7,619 nucleotides of DNA from Clostridia bacterium. GTDB taxonomy: Bacteria; Bacillota_A; Clostridia; Oscillospirales; CAG-382. Below, in pieces: positions 1 through 6,140 of this stretch; position 1 is the stretch's first letter; every line of letters begins with the position of its first letter. The position numbers and the translations under genes were made by a program. The notes under the pieces are model-generated. The model was given only the letters and a program-made list of their open reading frames with translations. It made no database searches and was not told where the DNA came from. The DNA is taken from positions 1 through 7,619 of the forward strand of contig JAFWWX010000239.1 in assembly GCA_017517985.1 (NCBI GenBank), in the 5' to 3' direction.

Positions 1-1
1 C

Positions 2-1144
2 CATATTTTCACCAATGTATTAAAGTCTGATAACTGCTATGTGGCAGACAATGTTACTCCCGACGGCAGAGCCACCTATGCAAGCAGATTAACGCCGGAG
101 GAAATTGAAACCGCAAAGATATTTGATAATATGAATTTTACCGATAGCCCACTTGACTATATTTTCAAAGCATATATTGTAAATTCTTCGGAATATGACA
201 ACGGCAATAAAGAAACCTCCGGTACTTGGCTTTTCTTTCCTCCGTCAGAGCTTGATGTCAAAAGTGCCCTTGCAGAAATTGGCTTGTTGCCCGATTGCAG
301 CAGTGATAAATATTTCTTTGACGGCTTTAAGTCGGAAATAAAAAGTATTGAAAATATTTTACCTATGCACACAAGCATAGAGCAATTATCTGATTTATCA
401 AAAAAACTCTCGGAGCTTGACAGATACGAAATTGTGATACTTAATGCTGTTATGGAATCAGGTGCAAAGTTTGAAAATATTGAGCAGTTGAGAGAATACA
501 CCTTTAACCCTGCATATTTCAATCTTGTATTTGATGTTTCCAATGAAGCGGAGCTCGGCATATCCCGTATATATCACTCCGGCGAATTTGACGAGTTTGA
601 GGATTTTGAAAAAGACGCAATAAATGCGGCTGCATTTGGTAAGTATTTTGCGGAAGCAACGCAAGGTACATTTACGGCACAAGGATTTTTATATAAGACC
701 TCTGCTGAATGGAGGTCTGTTTCTTTGCCCGATTTTGTACCCAATGCCGTTAAAGGCGGAACTGATGAACGCCTTATAGACACAACAGAAATATTCTCTG
801 TTGATTTGGATAGCTTTTTTAGGCAGACAAGCGACGAATATGATTTTATGTTTGATGATGTGGTAAGAGCTCAAAACAGAATATCAAGCAGCCTCCGCAG
901 TAATGATACAAAGGCAGTTAAGGAAATGATTTTCGGTATGATGAAAGAAGAACATTTAGACATATCGGAGGTACAGCCATATCTTAACCGTGTTGAGAAT
1001 TTTGAAAAAATGAAAGGTCTTTCCGGCAAAAAAACAAGGACGCAGGAAAAAACATCTATCCGGGAGCAGTTAAACGACGGTAAGACCAAACAGAACGATA
1101 CACCACAGAAGAAAAACAGCAAAAAGAATGATTTGGAGGTTTAA
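2..1144 (+). CDS. ArdA-like antirestriction protein with C-terminal repeat module and tail (5' partial)
   Basis: The frame is open to the left edge (codons from base 2 read HIFTNVLKSDNCY...). The GTG at 41 has no Shine-Dalgarno site before it, so the true start lies outside the window. From about 164 the protein (KAYIVNSSEYDNG..., then an acidic 'W-L-x-F-P' stretch) resembles ArdA antirestriction proteins, acidic DNA mimics that inhibit type I restriction enzymes during conjugative entry. The match is by pattern only and is weaker than for the gene at 3312. From about 794 to 1018 there is a helical module (VDLDSFFRQ...EYDFMF...AVKEMI) also found in the next large proteins. After it comes a basic low-complexity linker with SIREQL and the end NDLEV. 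It is the first gene of a five-gene operon, with 2 nt between its stop and the next start. The domain call is inference; that it is a real coding frame is certain. Confidence 0.8.
   Translation, partial: HIFTNVLKSDNCYVADNVTPDGRATYASRLTPEEIETAKIFDNMNFTDSPLDYIFKAYIVNSSEYDNGNKETSGTWLFFPPSELDVKSALAEIGLLPDCSSDKYFFDGFKSEIKSIENILPMHTSIEQLSDLSKKLSELDRYEIVILNAVMESGAKFENIEQLREYTFNPAYFNLVFDVSNEAELGISRIYHSGEFDEFEDFEKDAINAAAFGKYFAEATQGTFTAQGFLYKTSAEWRSVSLPDFVPNAVKGGTDERLIDTTEIFSVDLDSFFRQTSDEYDFMFDDVVRAQNRISSSLRSNDTKAVKEMIFGMMKEEHLDISEVQPYLNRVENFEKMKGLSGKKTRTQEKTSIREQLNDGKTKQNDTPQKKNSKKNDLEV
1133..1140 (+). promoter_or_regulatory. Shine-Dalgarno site inside the C-terminal codons of the upstream gene
   Basis: TTGGAGGT encodes the last Leu-Glu-Val of the upstream protein. 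It also sits 6 nt before the ATG at 1147, with the stop codon between them. This favours translational coupling of the two genes. Confidence 0.85.
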
Positions 1145-1146
1145 TT

Positions 1147-1665
1147 ATGGCAATGTCAACAAACAATTTTCTTGAAAATGAATTGCGAAAGATTTTCGGC
1201 AATGATGATATATTTTCAAACACAAAGTATATATCCGGCGTATGCTACGGCGAGCTTGACAATGAATTAAAAGTAAAATGCCAGATTGACGATAGTGGCG
1301 TGAGCAGAAACTATGATGTACTGCGAATATCCGTTATTAACAGAAAAGACGGTGTTGTAGATAAACACGCAATACAGTTTTTCGATGTTTGGGGTAAATT
1401 ACCCGTTCCCAACAATCATAATTTTAAAGACGGTGTTGCACCTCATATATGGGTTTATGACGGAAAAACGGAATGGTATGCGGCTGCTCCAAAAGAAAAG
1501 CATTACGAGATATTGAGGGATAATGTGAAAAACTATCTTGACATATTCCGTGATAAGTCAATGGAGCATGAGCAGAAACCGTCAATAAAAAAACAGCTTG
1601 CAGAGAAAAAAGAAGCTGCGCCGAAAAAGACCACAAAAAGCAAAAATAACGAATTGGAGGTGTAG
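1147..1665 (+). CDS. Hypothetical protein of conjugative-element operon (172 aa)
   Basis: I do not recognise a named domain. The protein is soluble, with no signal peptide or membrane segment. The core (residues about 25-140) looks like a mixed alpha/beta fold with a conserved-looking stretch HAIQFFDVWGK and a later HIWVYDGKTEWYA before a helix ending NYLDIF. I recall similar hypothetical proteins beside YodL-type genes in clostridial conjugative elements, but cannot name a family. The last ~30 residues form the same tail as in its neighbours: KPSIKKQL, a Lys/Ala-rich linker, and NNELEV. The ATG at 1147 is chosen over the ATG at 1153 because it sits 6 nt after GGAGGT. It lies 2 nt after the previous stop and 3 nt before the next start, so it is co-transcribed with the ArdA-like and YodL genes. 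Confidence 0.85.
   Translation: MAMSTNNFLENELRKIFGNDDIFSNTKYISGVCYGELDNELKVKCQIDDSGVSRNYDVLRISVINRKDGVVDKHAIQFFDVWGKLPVPNNHNFKDGVAPHIWVYDGKTEWYAAAPKEKHYEILRDNVKNYLDIFRDKSMEHEQKPSIKKQLAEKKEAAPKKTTKSKNNELEV
1654..1661 (+). promoter_or_regulatory. Shine-Dalgarno site inside the C-terminal codons of the 172-aa gene
   Basis: TTGGAGGT again encodes Leu-Glu-Val and lies 7 nt before the ATG at 1669. The stop codon TAG falls in the spacer. Confidence 0.85.
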
Positions 1666-1668
1666 CGT

Positions 1669-3309
1669 ATGGATAAAGAATTGTTAAGGTATAAATCAAT
1701 GGACGCGGAAAAGCTGGCTGCCGAGCTTGATTATTTCTTCCGGCAGAACTACGAAAAATATTCCTCATACTTTCACAATCCGTCCGAAAAGGAAAAGGAT
1801 TTATACGATAAACTTATGCAAGGCCGTTTTGTTGGTATAAAGAAACTGCTTGAAGATATGGGACAGAGCGAACACAGTTATTTGATGAATCGCTTAACCC
1901 AGCACGAAAACAATTACCCAATGGATTTATATTTGATTTATCAGATAAAGCGCGAATTTGCAAGAGATTATTTATTTGAAAAATACGATAATCTTCAAAA
2001 AAGAGGGCTTTCCGTTGATAGCGATAATTACGAGCTTATGTATTCGGCAGAATTTACCCCTGCTGATACTTTGGCGGATATTATGGTGGAACTCAATCTA
2101 AATCACCCCTCCGATTACAGAGGGCATAGTTTGAGCGTTTCGGATATTATTGTTCTCCGTGAGAATGAAAAAGAGACAGCCTATTATTGCGACGGTACAC
2201 ATCTGCGAGAAGTGCCGGAGTTTTTTAAGGAGCCTGAAATCATAGTTGAGCCGAAAGACGAAAAGGAATTAAGGTCTGATTTGAGCAGCCCGACAGATGT
2301 TGAACTTGATATGTGCTTTGATATTGCTTTTAATATTGACGAGCATTTGCGTAAAAATAGCCCTGAATACAGAACTTTGTTTCCTGATATTGACGAGCAG
2401 ACAAACAAGGAACTGATTGCTGACGCTATGCTGACAGCAAGGACAGTTGCAATAAAAAAGATGTTGAGCGGAATAGAGCACGAACATTCTCCCGTTCTCT
2501 TAAAGCAACTTGCGGAATATGAAAAAGCATACCCTAAAAACCACTTTGAAATTTACACATTAAAGCCTGAATATCGCAGTAATTGCCCTTATGCAGTAGA
2601 TAAACAGCGTGCTAACCGTGATTACATTAACCGGGATATGTATGAGATAATCGCCTCCGTTCCTATGAGTAGTGATAAAACACCTATGCAGATTGAAGCA
2701 ACGGAGCTTATCAAAAACAGCTTTACCAATGATAGATATGTTCCTGATACAAGGGATATTATCGTTACAAATTTTAACGGCATTGAAAAAGCATATTTCC
2801 GTGAACGAAAAGAATATGTTGAGGTGCCGGAGTTTGTAGGCGTACATATACGCTCTGCGGTAATAAGTAATTACAGAGGATATACGGCCTTTATCGGAAC
2901 TGACGACAAGGTTTATCTTGGACGGAGTGAAAACTATCTGCATAACAAGGAAAACGGATTTTTGCCGTTTTATAACAATACCGATAATTCTCTTGTGTTC
3001 ATATCCGATAATGAAAAAATGTATGCGTTCCTTTACGGCTCCGGCTGGATTGTTTCTCAACAGGAAATGATTGAGCATGGAGCTTTTTCATTGAAAGACT
3101 ATGCGGAATATGCAGCACTTAACGAGGGTGTATTATCCAGCTTTGATAAAACCCGTGAGATAAAATTTGACGGCAAGAGTTTTTCATATCCCGTCTTTGA
3201 TAGAACGAAAAAGGTTTCTATCCGTCAGCAGCTTGCAGAAAATAAATCAAAGGACGCCGAAGTTCCCAAAGCTCCGGCGAAGAATAAAAATAATGATTTG
3301 GAGGTGTAA
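1669..3309 (+). CDS. YodL-domain protein with internal tandem duplication (546 aa)
   Basis: Two copies of a two-part unit are visible. Residues 17-84 hold a helical module (LDYFFRQ...GIKKLL...YP), and 119-186 a YodL-like domain with its hallmark GHSLSVSDIIVL, a YY-D pair and EVPEFF. Residues 219-289 repeat the helical module (AIKKML...YEKAYP) and 322-390 repeat YodL (RDIIVT...EVPEFV), at a constant offset of about 204 residues. In the second YodL copy the SLSVSD motif has become VPDTRD and YY-D is lost, so it has probably diverged in function. Residues 391-510 are an unrecognised, Tyr/Phe-rich beta-type region. The end is the family tail: SIRQQL, a Lys/Ala linker, NNDLEV. There are no membrane segments. 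YodL-like domains are known from Firmicute mobile elements but their biochemical role is not established. The protein is often annotated by YodL or a DUF4316-type domain; I cannot confirm which model would hit. Confidence 0.9.
   Translation: MDKELLRYKSMDAEKLAAELDYFFRQNYEKYSSYFHNPSEKEKDLYDKLMQGRFVGIKKLLEDMGQSEHSYLMNRLTQHENNYPMDLYLIYQIKREFARDYLFEKYDNLQKRGLSVDSDNYELMYSAEFTPADTLADIMVELNLNHPSDYRGHSLSVSDIIVLRENEKETAYYCDGTHLREVPEFFKEPEIIVEPKDEKELRSDLSSPTDVELDMCFDIAFNIDEHLRKNSPEYRTLFPDIDEQTNKELIADAMLTARTVAIKKMLSGIEHEHSPVLLKQLAEYEKAYPKNHFEIYTLKPEYRSNCPYAVDKQRANRDYINRDMYEIIASVPMSSDKTPMQIEATELIKNSFTNDRYVPDTRDIIVTNFNGIEKAYFRERKEYVEVPEFVGVHIRSAVISNYRGYTAFIGTDDKVYLGRSENYLHNKENGFLPFYNNTDNSLVFISDNEKMYAFLYGSGWIVSQQEMIEHGAFSLKDYAEYAALNEGVLSSFDKTREIKFDGKSFSYPVFDRTKKVSIRQQLAENKSKDAEVPKAPAKNKNNDLEV
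3298..3305 (+). promoter_or_regulatory. Shine-Dalgarno site inside the C-terminal codons of the YodL gene
   Basis: A third instance of TTGGAGGT encoding Leu-Glu-Val, 6 nt before the ATG at 3312. Confidence 0.85.
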
Positions 3310-3311
3310 CT

Positions 3312-4412
3312 ATGGCAGAAGCATTTAGATTGCATGTTTGGAACGGTGAAACAGACGAAGCAAAAAATGTTGATGATTGGATAGGCTTTCCCTGTTCGCC
3401 TGAAGAATTTAACTCAATACTAAAACAAAGTTGCTTTACAGACGAGCAGATAAAGAATTGTGTTATTGTAGGTTATTTGCCGGCATTTCCTGAATATGAC
3501 GACGTAAACGATTTCTTTTCAAGTACAGACCACCCACACAAAGAAAATGGGTATATTATCCGTGAGAATATTGACGAGCTTAATTATCTTGCTCATTTCT
3601 TATGTTCTTTCGGAGAAACGGACAGACAGGCATTTGCGGCAGCAATCGAAGCCGGCGAGCATAACAGCAGCCTTACCGAGCTTATCAATCTTGCTCAAAA
3701 TATAGAGTGCTACAATGTACTTGATGAAATATACGATTGGGAAGATTACGGAAAATATGTTGCAAAAGAAGAATATAATATCAATGCTGATTATCTCGGT
3801 GAATTAGCCGAGTATGTTGACTTTGAGAGATTCGGAGAAGAATATGCAAGACGACACGGCGGGCATTTGCTTGATGATAAATTTTTAGAAATAGATTGTG
3901 CTACCTATGTTGTCAAGTATGACGGCGATATAAAAAATATTCCCGACAGATTTCGTATAAGTTTATATGTTGATGAAGAACGGTTATTAGATTACAAGGT
4001 GAAAGAAGCTCTATCCCTTGCAAATTCTCTTGACCGTTTTTTTACTGCTCACGATAAAGATTATGCAGCACGATACCCCGACGGGAGAGTAATGTCAATT
4101 TCAGAAATGCTTGTCAATGGTGATTTGCAGTATATAAAATCAATGCTTAATAATTTGGCTGATGATATATTGTTAGGCGAGGTTGCGGAGTACGAAAAGA
4201 AATTTTTGAAAGATAACTACCTTGCAAATGCCGAAAAGCATACCGAGCAGAATTTCAATCAGATTGACGGACAAATGAATAATGAGCCGCCGAAAAAAGA
4301 AGAAAAGCCGTCAATCAGGCTTATGCTAAAAATCATTGTTCAGGAGGTAAAGGAAAACAAGGATAAGGACAAAGACCATAAGCCTCCGCAGAAATCGGAG
4401 CCTACGCTATGA
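3312..4412 (+). CDS. ardA: ArdA family antirestriction protein with C-terminal repeat module
   Basis: Residues 4-195 match the ArdA pattern. There is an N-terminal strand (RLHVWNGE...W-I-x-F-P), a middle helical part (LNYLAHFLCSF, then RQAFAAAIEAGEH), and a third part with SLTELINLAQN, DYGKYV, YVDFERFGEEYA. The protein is strongly acidic, as expected of ArdA proteins, which mimic B-form DNA and block type I restriction enzymes when a conjugative element enters a new host. Residues 235-298 add a helical module (LDRFF...DYAARYPD...YIKSML...AEYEKKF) shared with the YodL protein and the first gene. The tail is an outlier: it keeps KPSIRLML, but the linker ends in EPTL instead of NDLEV. That fits the different junction downstream, where stop and start overlap as ATGA. 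The ArdA call is good; the role of the added module is unknown. The start is fixed by GGAGGT at 3300-3305. Confidence 0.88.
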   Translation: MAEAFRLHVWNGETDEAKNVDDWIGFPCSPEEFNSILKQSCFTDEQIKNCVIVGYLPAFPEYDDVNDFFSSTDHPHKENGYIIRENIDELNYLAHFLCSFGETDRQAFAAAIEAGEHNSSLTELINLAQNIECYNVLDEIYDWEDYGKYVAKEEYNINADYLGELAEYVDFERFGEEYARRHGGHLLDDKFLEIDCATYVVKYDGDIKNIPDRFRISLYVDEERLLDYKVKEALSLANSLDRFFTAHDKDYAARYPDGRVMSISEMLVNGDLQYIKSMLNNLADDILLGEVAEYEKKFLKDNYLANAEKHTEQNFNQIDGQMNNEPPKKEEKPSIRLMLKIIVQEVKENKDKDKDHKPPQKSEPTL

Positions 4413-4795
4413 GTACAATAATATTGCTTTCTCCAAAACAAAGCAGACGGGCAAATGCCCTTGTTCGCAAGCTCTGTTGCAACTACGACGGCGGTCATTG
4501 CATTTTGCTTGACGACGGCGATCCGTGTGTATGTCCCCAACTTATTACATACTCACATATTATCTGCAAATGGTTTAAGGCTGCCGTACTGCCTGTTGAT
4601 AAGGATTTGCATATTGAGCTGATGAAGCCAACGAACACAAAACAGTGTTCCGTATGCGGCAGATACTATCTGCCAAAAGGTAACAGGTCAAAGTATTGTC
4701 CCGATTGCAGAAAAATCATTACAAGACGGCAGGCGGCGGAACGCAAACAAAAACAGCGTCTTATGTCACGGAATAAGAACATAATATTCCCTTAA
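4409..4795 (+). CDS. Cysteine-rich VLP protein with C-terminal zinc ribbon (128 aa)
   Basis: The first half carries the cysteine-rich VLP pattern. A-L-V-R-K-L-C-C-N-Y-D-G-G is followed by C31, the LLDDG turn, C40, C42, then C53-K-W-F and the AVLP signature at 59-62. The second half is a separate zinc ribbon, with CSVC at 80-83 and CPDC at 97-100 thirteen residues apart, then a very basic end (RRQAAERKQKQR). This suggests a small metal-binding nucleic-acid-associated protein. Such genes are common just upstream of mobilisation genes in clostridial conjugative elements, which fits the inverted repeat that follows it here. Function within conjugation is not established. The start ATG overlaps the previous stop (ATGA), with GGAG at 4398-4401 as a modest Shine-Dalgarno site, so it is likely translated by coupling. 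It is the last gene of the operon. Confidence 0.88.
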   Translation: MSTIILLSPKQSRRANALVRKLCCNYDGGHCILLDDGDPCVCPQLITYSHIICKWFKAAVLPVDKDLHIELMKPTNTKQCSVCGRYYLPKGNRSKYCPDCRKIITRRQAAERKQKQRLMSRNKNIIFP

Positions 4796-4798
4796 AAC

Positions 4799-4862
4799 AA
4801 GGCATTTTGAGCGTTAAATCAATAAGGGTAATACTCTTTATCCAAAACCCTTAAAATGCCTT
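4799..4862. other. Bipartite inverted repeat, candidate origin of transfer (oriT)
   Basis: The right arm 4847-4862 (ACCCTTAAAATGCCTT) pairs with two separated left pieces. AAGGCATTTT at 4799-4808 pairs with 4853-4862, and AAGGGT at 4824-4829 pairs with 4847-4852. This leaves a 15-nt left-side bulge (4809-4823) and a 17-nt loop. A further inverted pair, TGTCACG at 4764-4770 and CGTGACA at 4870-4876, encloses the whole structure. No T-run follows, so it is not a convincing terminator. Its place directly after the cysteine-rich VLP gene, where clostridial conjugative elements commonly switch to mobilisation genes, makes an oriT the best inference. I cannot identify a nic site. Confidence 0.45.
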
Positions 4863-4884
4863 TCTATTGCGTGACACAAAATAT

Positions 4885-4945
4885 ATAAAAAGACCGTGAT
4901 ACAGTTGCCAAAATCGGCAGCATGTATCACGGTTATTTTTTATAG
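4885..4945. terminator. Bidirectional intrinsic terminator, repeat copy 1
   Basis: CCGTGATACA at 4894-4903 pairs with TGTATCACGG at 4923-4932. The stem continues through GTTGCC/GGCAGC (4904-4909 with 4916-4921, one G-T wobble, A4922 bulged) to a 6-nt loop. An A-run precedes it and a T-run follows, so it can end transcription from both sides, between the convergent VLP gene and the leftward SLOG operon. It is a direct repeat of 6494-6556, differing by two substitutions and two single-base indels. The last codon (CTA) and the TAA stop of the leftward gene lie inside the repeat. Confidence 0.85.
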
Positions 4946-5155
4946 CATATCCGGGAATAAAGGTTTTTTCCCTGCAGCTATTCTGTTTTTATTAGATATT
5001 TTCTTTGCTTCTATGAAACGTTCTTCTGTATATCTTCCGTTTCTTTTCAGAATATCTGCAAGCTCCGTTTCGTAATCGGTGCCCTTTTCCTCTAAAAGCC
5101 TATCCCATATATAGTCTTGATTTAGTATATATTCCAATTCTTCTTCTGTAATCAT
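4940..5155 (-). CDS. Small hypothetical acidic protein, third gene of SLOG operon (71 aa)
   Basis: I recognise no family. The protein starts MITEEELEYIL, with a helical acidic first half and a basic second half (residues 50-65: AKKISNKNRIAAGKK), ending LFPDML. There is no signal, membrane segment or cysteine motif. A GTG at 5161 would give two more residues, but the only Shine-Dalgarno sequence (GAGG at 5163-5166) abuts that codon, whereas it is 7 nt from the ATG at 5155, so ATG is preferred. The start lies 12 nt after the stop of the zinc-binding gene. The last Leu codon and stop sit inside the terminator repeat. Coding status rests on the operon position and the Shine-Dalgarno site. Confidence 0.7.
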   Translation of the reverse strand: MITEEELEYILNQDYIWDRLLEEKGTDYETELADILKRNGRYTEERFIEAKKISNKNRIAAGKKPLFPDML

Positions 5156-5167
5156 TCCCACACCTCT

Positions 5168-5437
5168 TTACACCATTAAATGAATATTACAGGTTTGACA
5201 GCCTGTGTGTCCGTGTCTGTTTCCGAGAGAGTCGAAGCGTACCCAGTTTCCCGTACATTCGGAGCCGCAATTAGGACAGGTGAATGTATATGTGCCGAGT
5301 TTTCCTGTTAGCCCTGCTTTTTCTTCTGCTTCCTTATCTGCTTTGAAAAATGCGGCAGCTTGTTCATCGGTAAGCTCAACGGTATTTTCATTATTCTTTA
5401 TCTGCTCGTCTATTCTCTTTTTCCACAAATTAAACAT
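5168..5437 (-). CDS. Small CxxC zinc-binding protein, second gene of SLOG operon (89 aa)
   Basis: The N-terminal half is helical and charged (residues 1-40, with a DEQAAAFFKADKEAEEKAG stretch). The C-terminal half is a probable zinc ribbon: CPNC at 54-57, C61, HGH at 75-77 and CQTC at 80-83, with aromatic residues between. A longer reading from 5467 (MYSKKRRVWK...) is open but would overlap the upstream gene by 38 nt. The ATG at 5437 is preferred because it overlaps the upstream stop within ATGTTTAA and has AAGGAG about 10 nt before it. The 8-nt overlap indicates translational coupling to the SLOG gene. No specific function can be assigned; zinc ribbons of this kind often bind nucleic acid or partner proteins. 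Confidence 0.8.
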   Translation of the reverse strand: MFNLWKKRIDEQIKNNENTVELTDEQAAAFFKADKEAEEKAGLTGKLGTYTFTCPNCGSECTGNWVRFDSLGNRHGHTGCQTCNIHLMV

Positions 5438-5966
5438 TTTCCATACTCTCCTTTTTTTGGAATACATTTATTACAACACTTTTTTTAATGGCGTAATCAT
5501 AAGCAACCTTTGTTCCGCTTTTAGGCTGATAGTCTGTTAAATCTCTCCTGCTGTTTCTTCTTCTCGGTGGGGCATAGTTTTCATCATAGTACACAACACA
5601 ATATTTGCTGTTATTTATCATTTCGTAATTGCGTTCCACATAAGCAGCTTTTCCGGCGTCAACCATTCTTTCGGGATAATATGTATCTTCGTACCTCTCC
5701 AAAAGGTAATTACGGTATGAATCGTCAATGTACGGAAATTCAGCACGTACATATATTCTCTGTATGTGTGGATATTTTTCTTTTAGTTCGGTAACTATAC
5801 TGTGGCAGAAATCATCAAAAGCGCTCTTACTCCCAAAATAAAATGTGTCAACATTTTTGCTTATGATTAAATCCTCAACGGCATTATAAACTGCTTCTTT
5901 TAGTTCTTCCGTTTCCTTAATTTTTCTATGCCCGAAGAAACAGCAGCAGTGTAATCTATCAATCAT
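5430..5966 (-). CDS. SLOG-family (YpsA/DUF1273-like) protein (178 aa)
   Basis: The protein opens with the family pattern CCFFGHRKI (residues 7-16). A glycine turn follows strand two, here FYFGSKSAFDD (42-52), then KEKYPHIQRIYV leading into FP (62-78). The later part has ERNYEMINNSKYCVVYYDENY (111-131) and KSGTKVAYDYAIKK (149-162), the usual SGT-containing end of the Rossmann-like SLOG fold. SLOG proteins are thought to bind or process nucleotide ligands, and several are linked to bacterial conflict systems; that role is family knowledge, not proven for this subtype. GSKSAF replaces the more usual glycine-rich G-N-x-G turn, so ligand specificity may differ. It is the first gene of a three-gene leftward operon, with AAAGGA 9 nt before the ATG and a strong promoter 35-63 nt upstream. 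It is divergent from the XRE regulator at 6141, a plausible controller. Confidence 0.87.
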   Translation of the reverse strand: MIDRLHCCCFFGHRKIKETEELKEAVYNAVEDLIISKNVDTFYFGSKSAFDDFCHSIVTELKEKYPHIQRIYVRAEFPYIDDSYRNYLLERYEDTYYPERMVDAGKAAYVERNYEMINNSKYCVVYYDENYAPPRRRNSRRDLTDYQPKSGTKVAYDYAIKKSVVINVFQKKESMENV

Positions 5967-6000
5967 TGTTTCTGTTCCTTTATGTTATTATTTCTCACAC

Positions 6001-6029
6001 ATTATACCATTATCACCTTTAATAGTCAA
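6001..6029 (-). promoter_or_regulatory. Sigma-A-type promoter of the SLOG operon
   Basis: On the minus strand TTGACT (6024-6029) and TATAAT (6001-6006) are separated by exactly 17 bp. Transcription would start near 5994, giving a leader of under 30 nt before the ATG at 5966. Confidence 0.85.
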
Positions 6030-6032
6030 GTC

Positions 6033-6088
6033 AGAGGTTTAGTATTCATAATGGCGGCATATTCTAAAATAGAGGTATTGAGTTTATA
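6033..6088. promoter_or_regulatory. Candidate regulator-binding repeats in divergent promoter region
   Basis: An 18-bp sequence starting AGAGGTTTAG at 6033 and one starting AGAGGTATTG at 6071 agree at 13 of 18 positions. Their starts are 38 bp apart, and they lie between the leftward SLOG promoter and the likely rightward promoter. They could be operator half-sites for the XRE protein, but the match is modest. Confidence 0.3.
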
Positions 6089-6090
6089 AT
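6062..6090 (+). promoter_or_regulatory. Possible promoter of the XRE regulator gene
   Basis: A perfect TATAAT at 6085-6090 lies about 50 nt before the ATG at 6141. The -35 position 17 bp upstream is poor (TTCTAA, 3 of 6), which would suit a weak or activator- or self-controlled promoter. Confidence 0.5.
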
Positions 6091-6140
6091 AAATAGTAAG
6101 AGCATTATTTGTTGCGTGTGGCAATGTTGGGAGTGGTAAA

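Noticed and set aside
41..43. GTG at 41 as the start of the first gene
   Set aside because: No Shine-Dalgarno sequence precedes it and the frame stays open to the window edge with protein-like sequence, so the gene is truncated at its 5' end.
2560..3078. 172-aa leftward open frame inside the YodL gene
   Set aside because: It is the reverse complement of a well-supported coding frame with recognisable domains; no promoter or ribosome site supports it.
5156..5161. GTG at 5161 as start of the small protein
   Set aside because: The Shine-Dalgarno GAGG directly abuts this codon; spacing fits the ATG at 5155.
5438..5467. Longer N-terminus (from 5467) for the zinc-binding protein
   Set aside because: It would overlap the SLOG gene by 38 nt and has no ribosome site; the ATG at 5437 overlaps the stop in the usual coupled form and follows AAGGAG.
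5205..5540. 111-aa rightward open frame
   Set aside because: It is antisense to the zinc-binding and SLOG genes, with a cysteine/serine/phenylalanine-rich composition typical of shadow frames.
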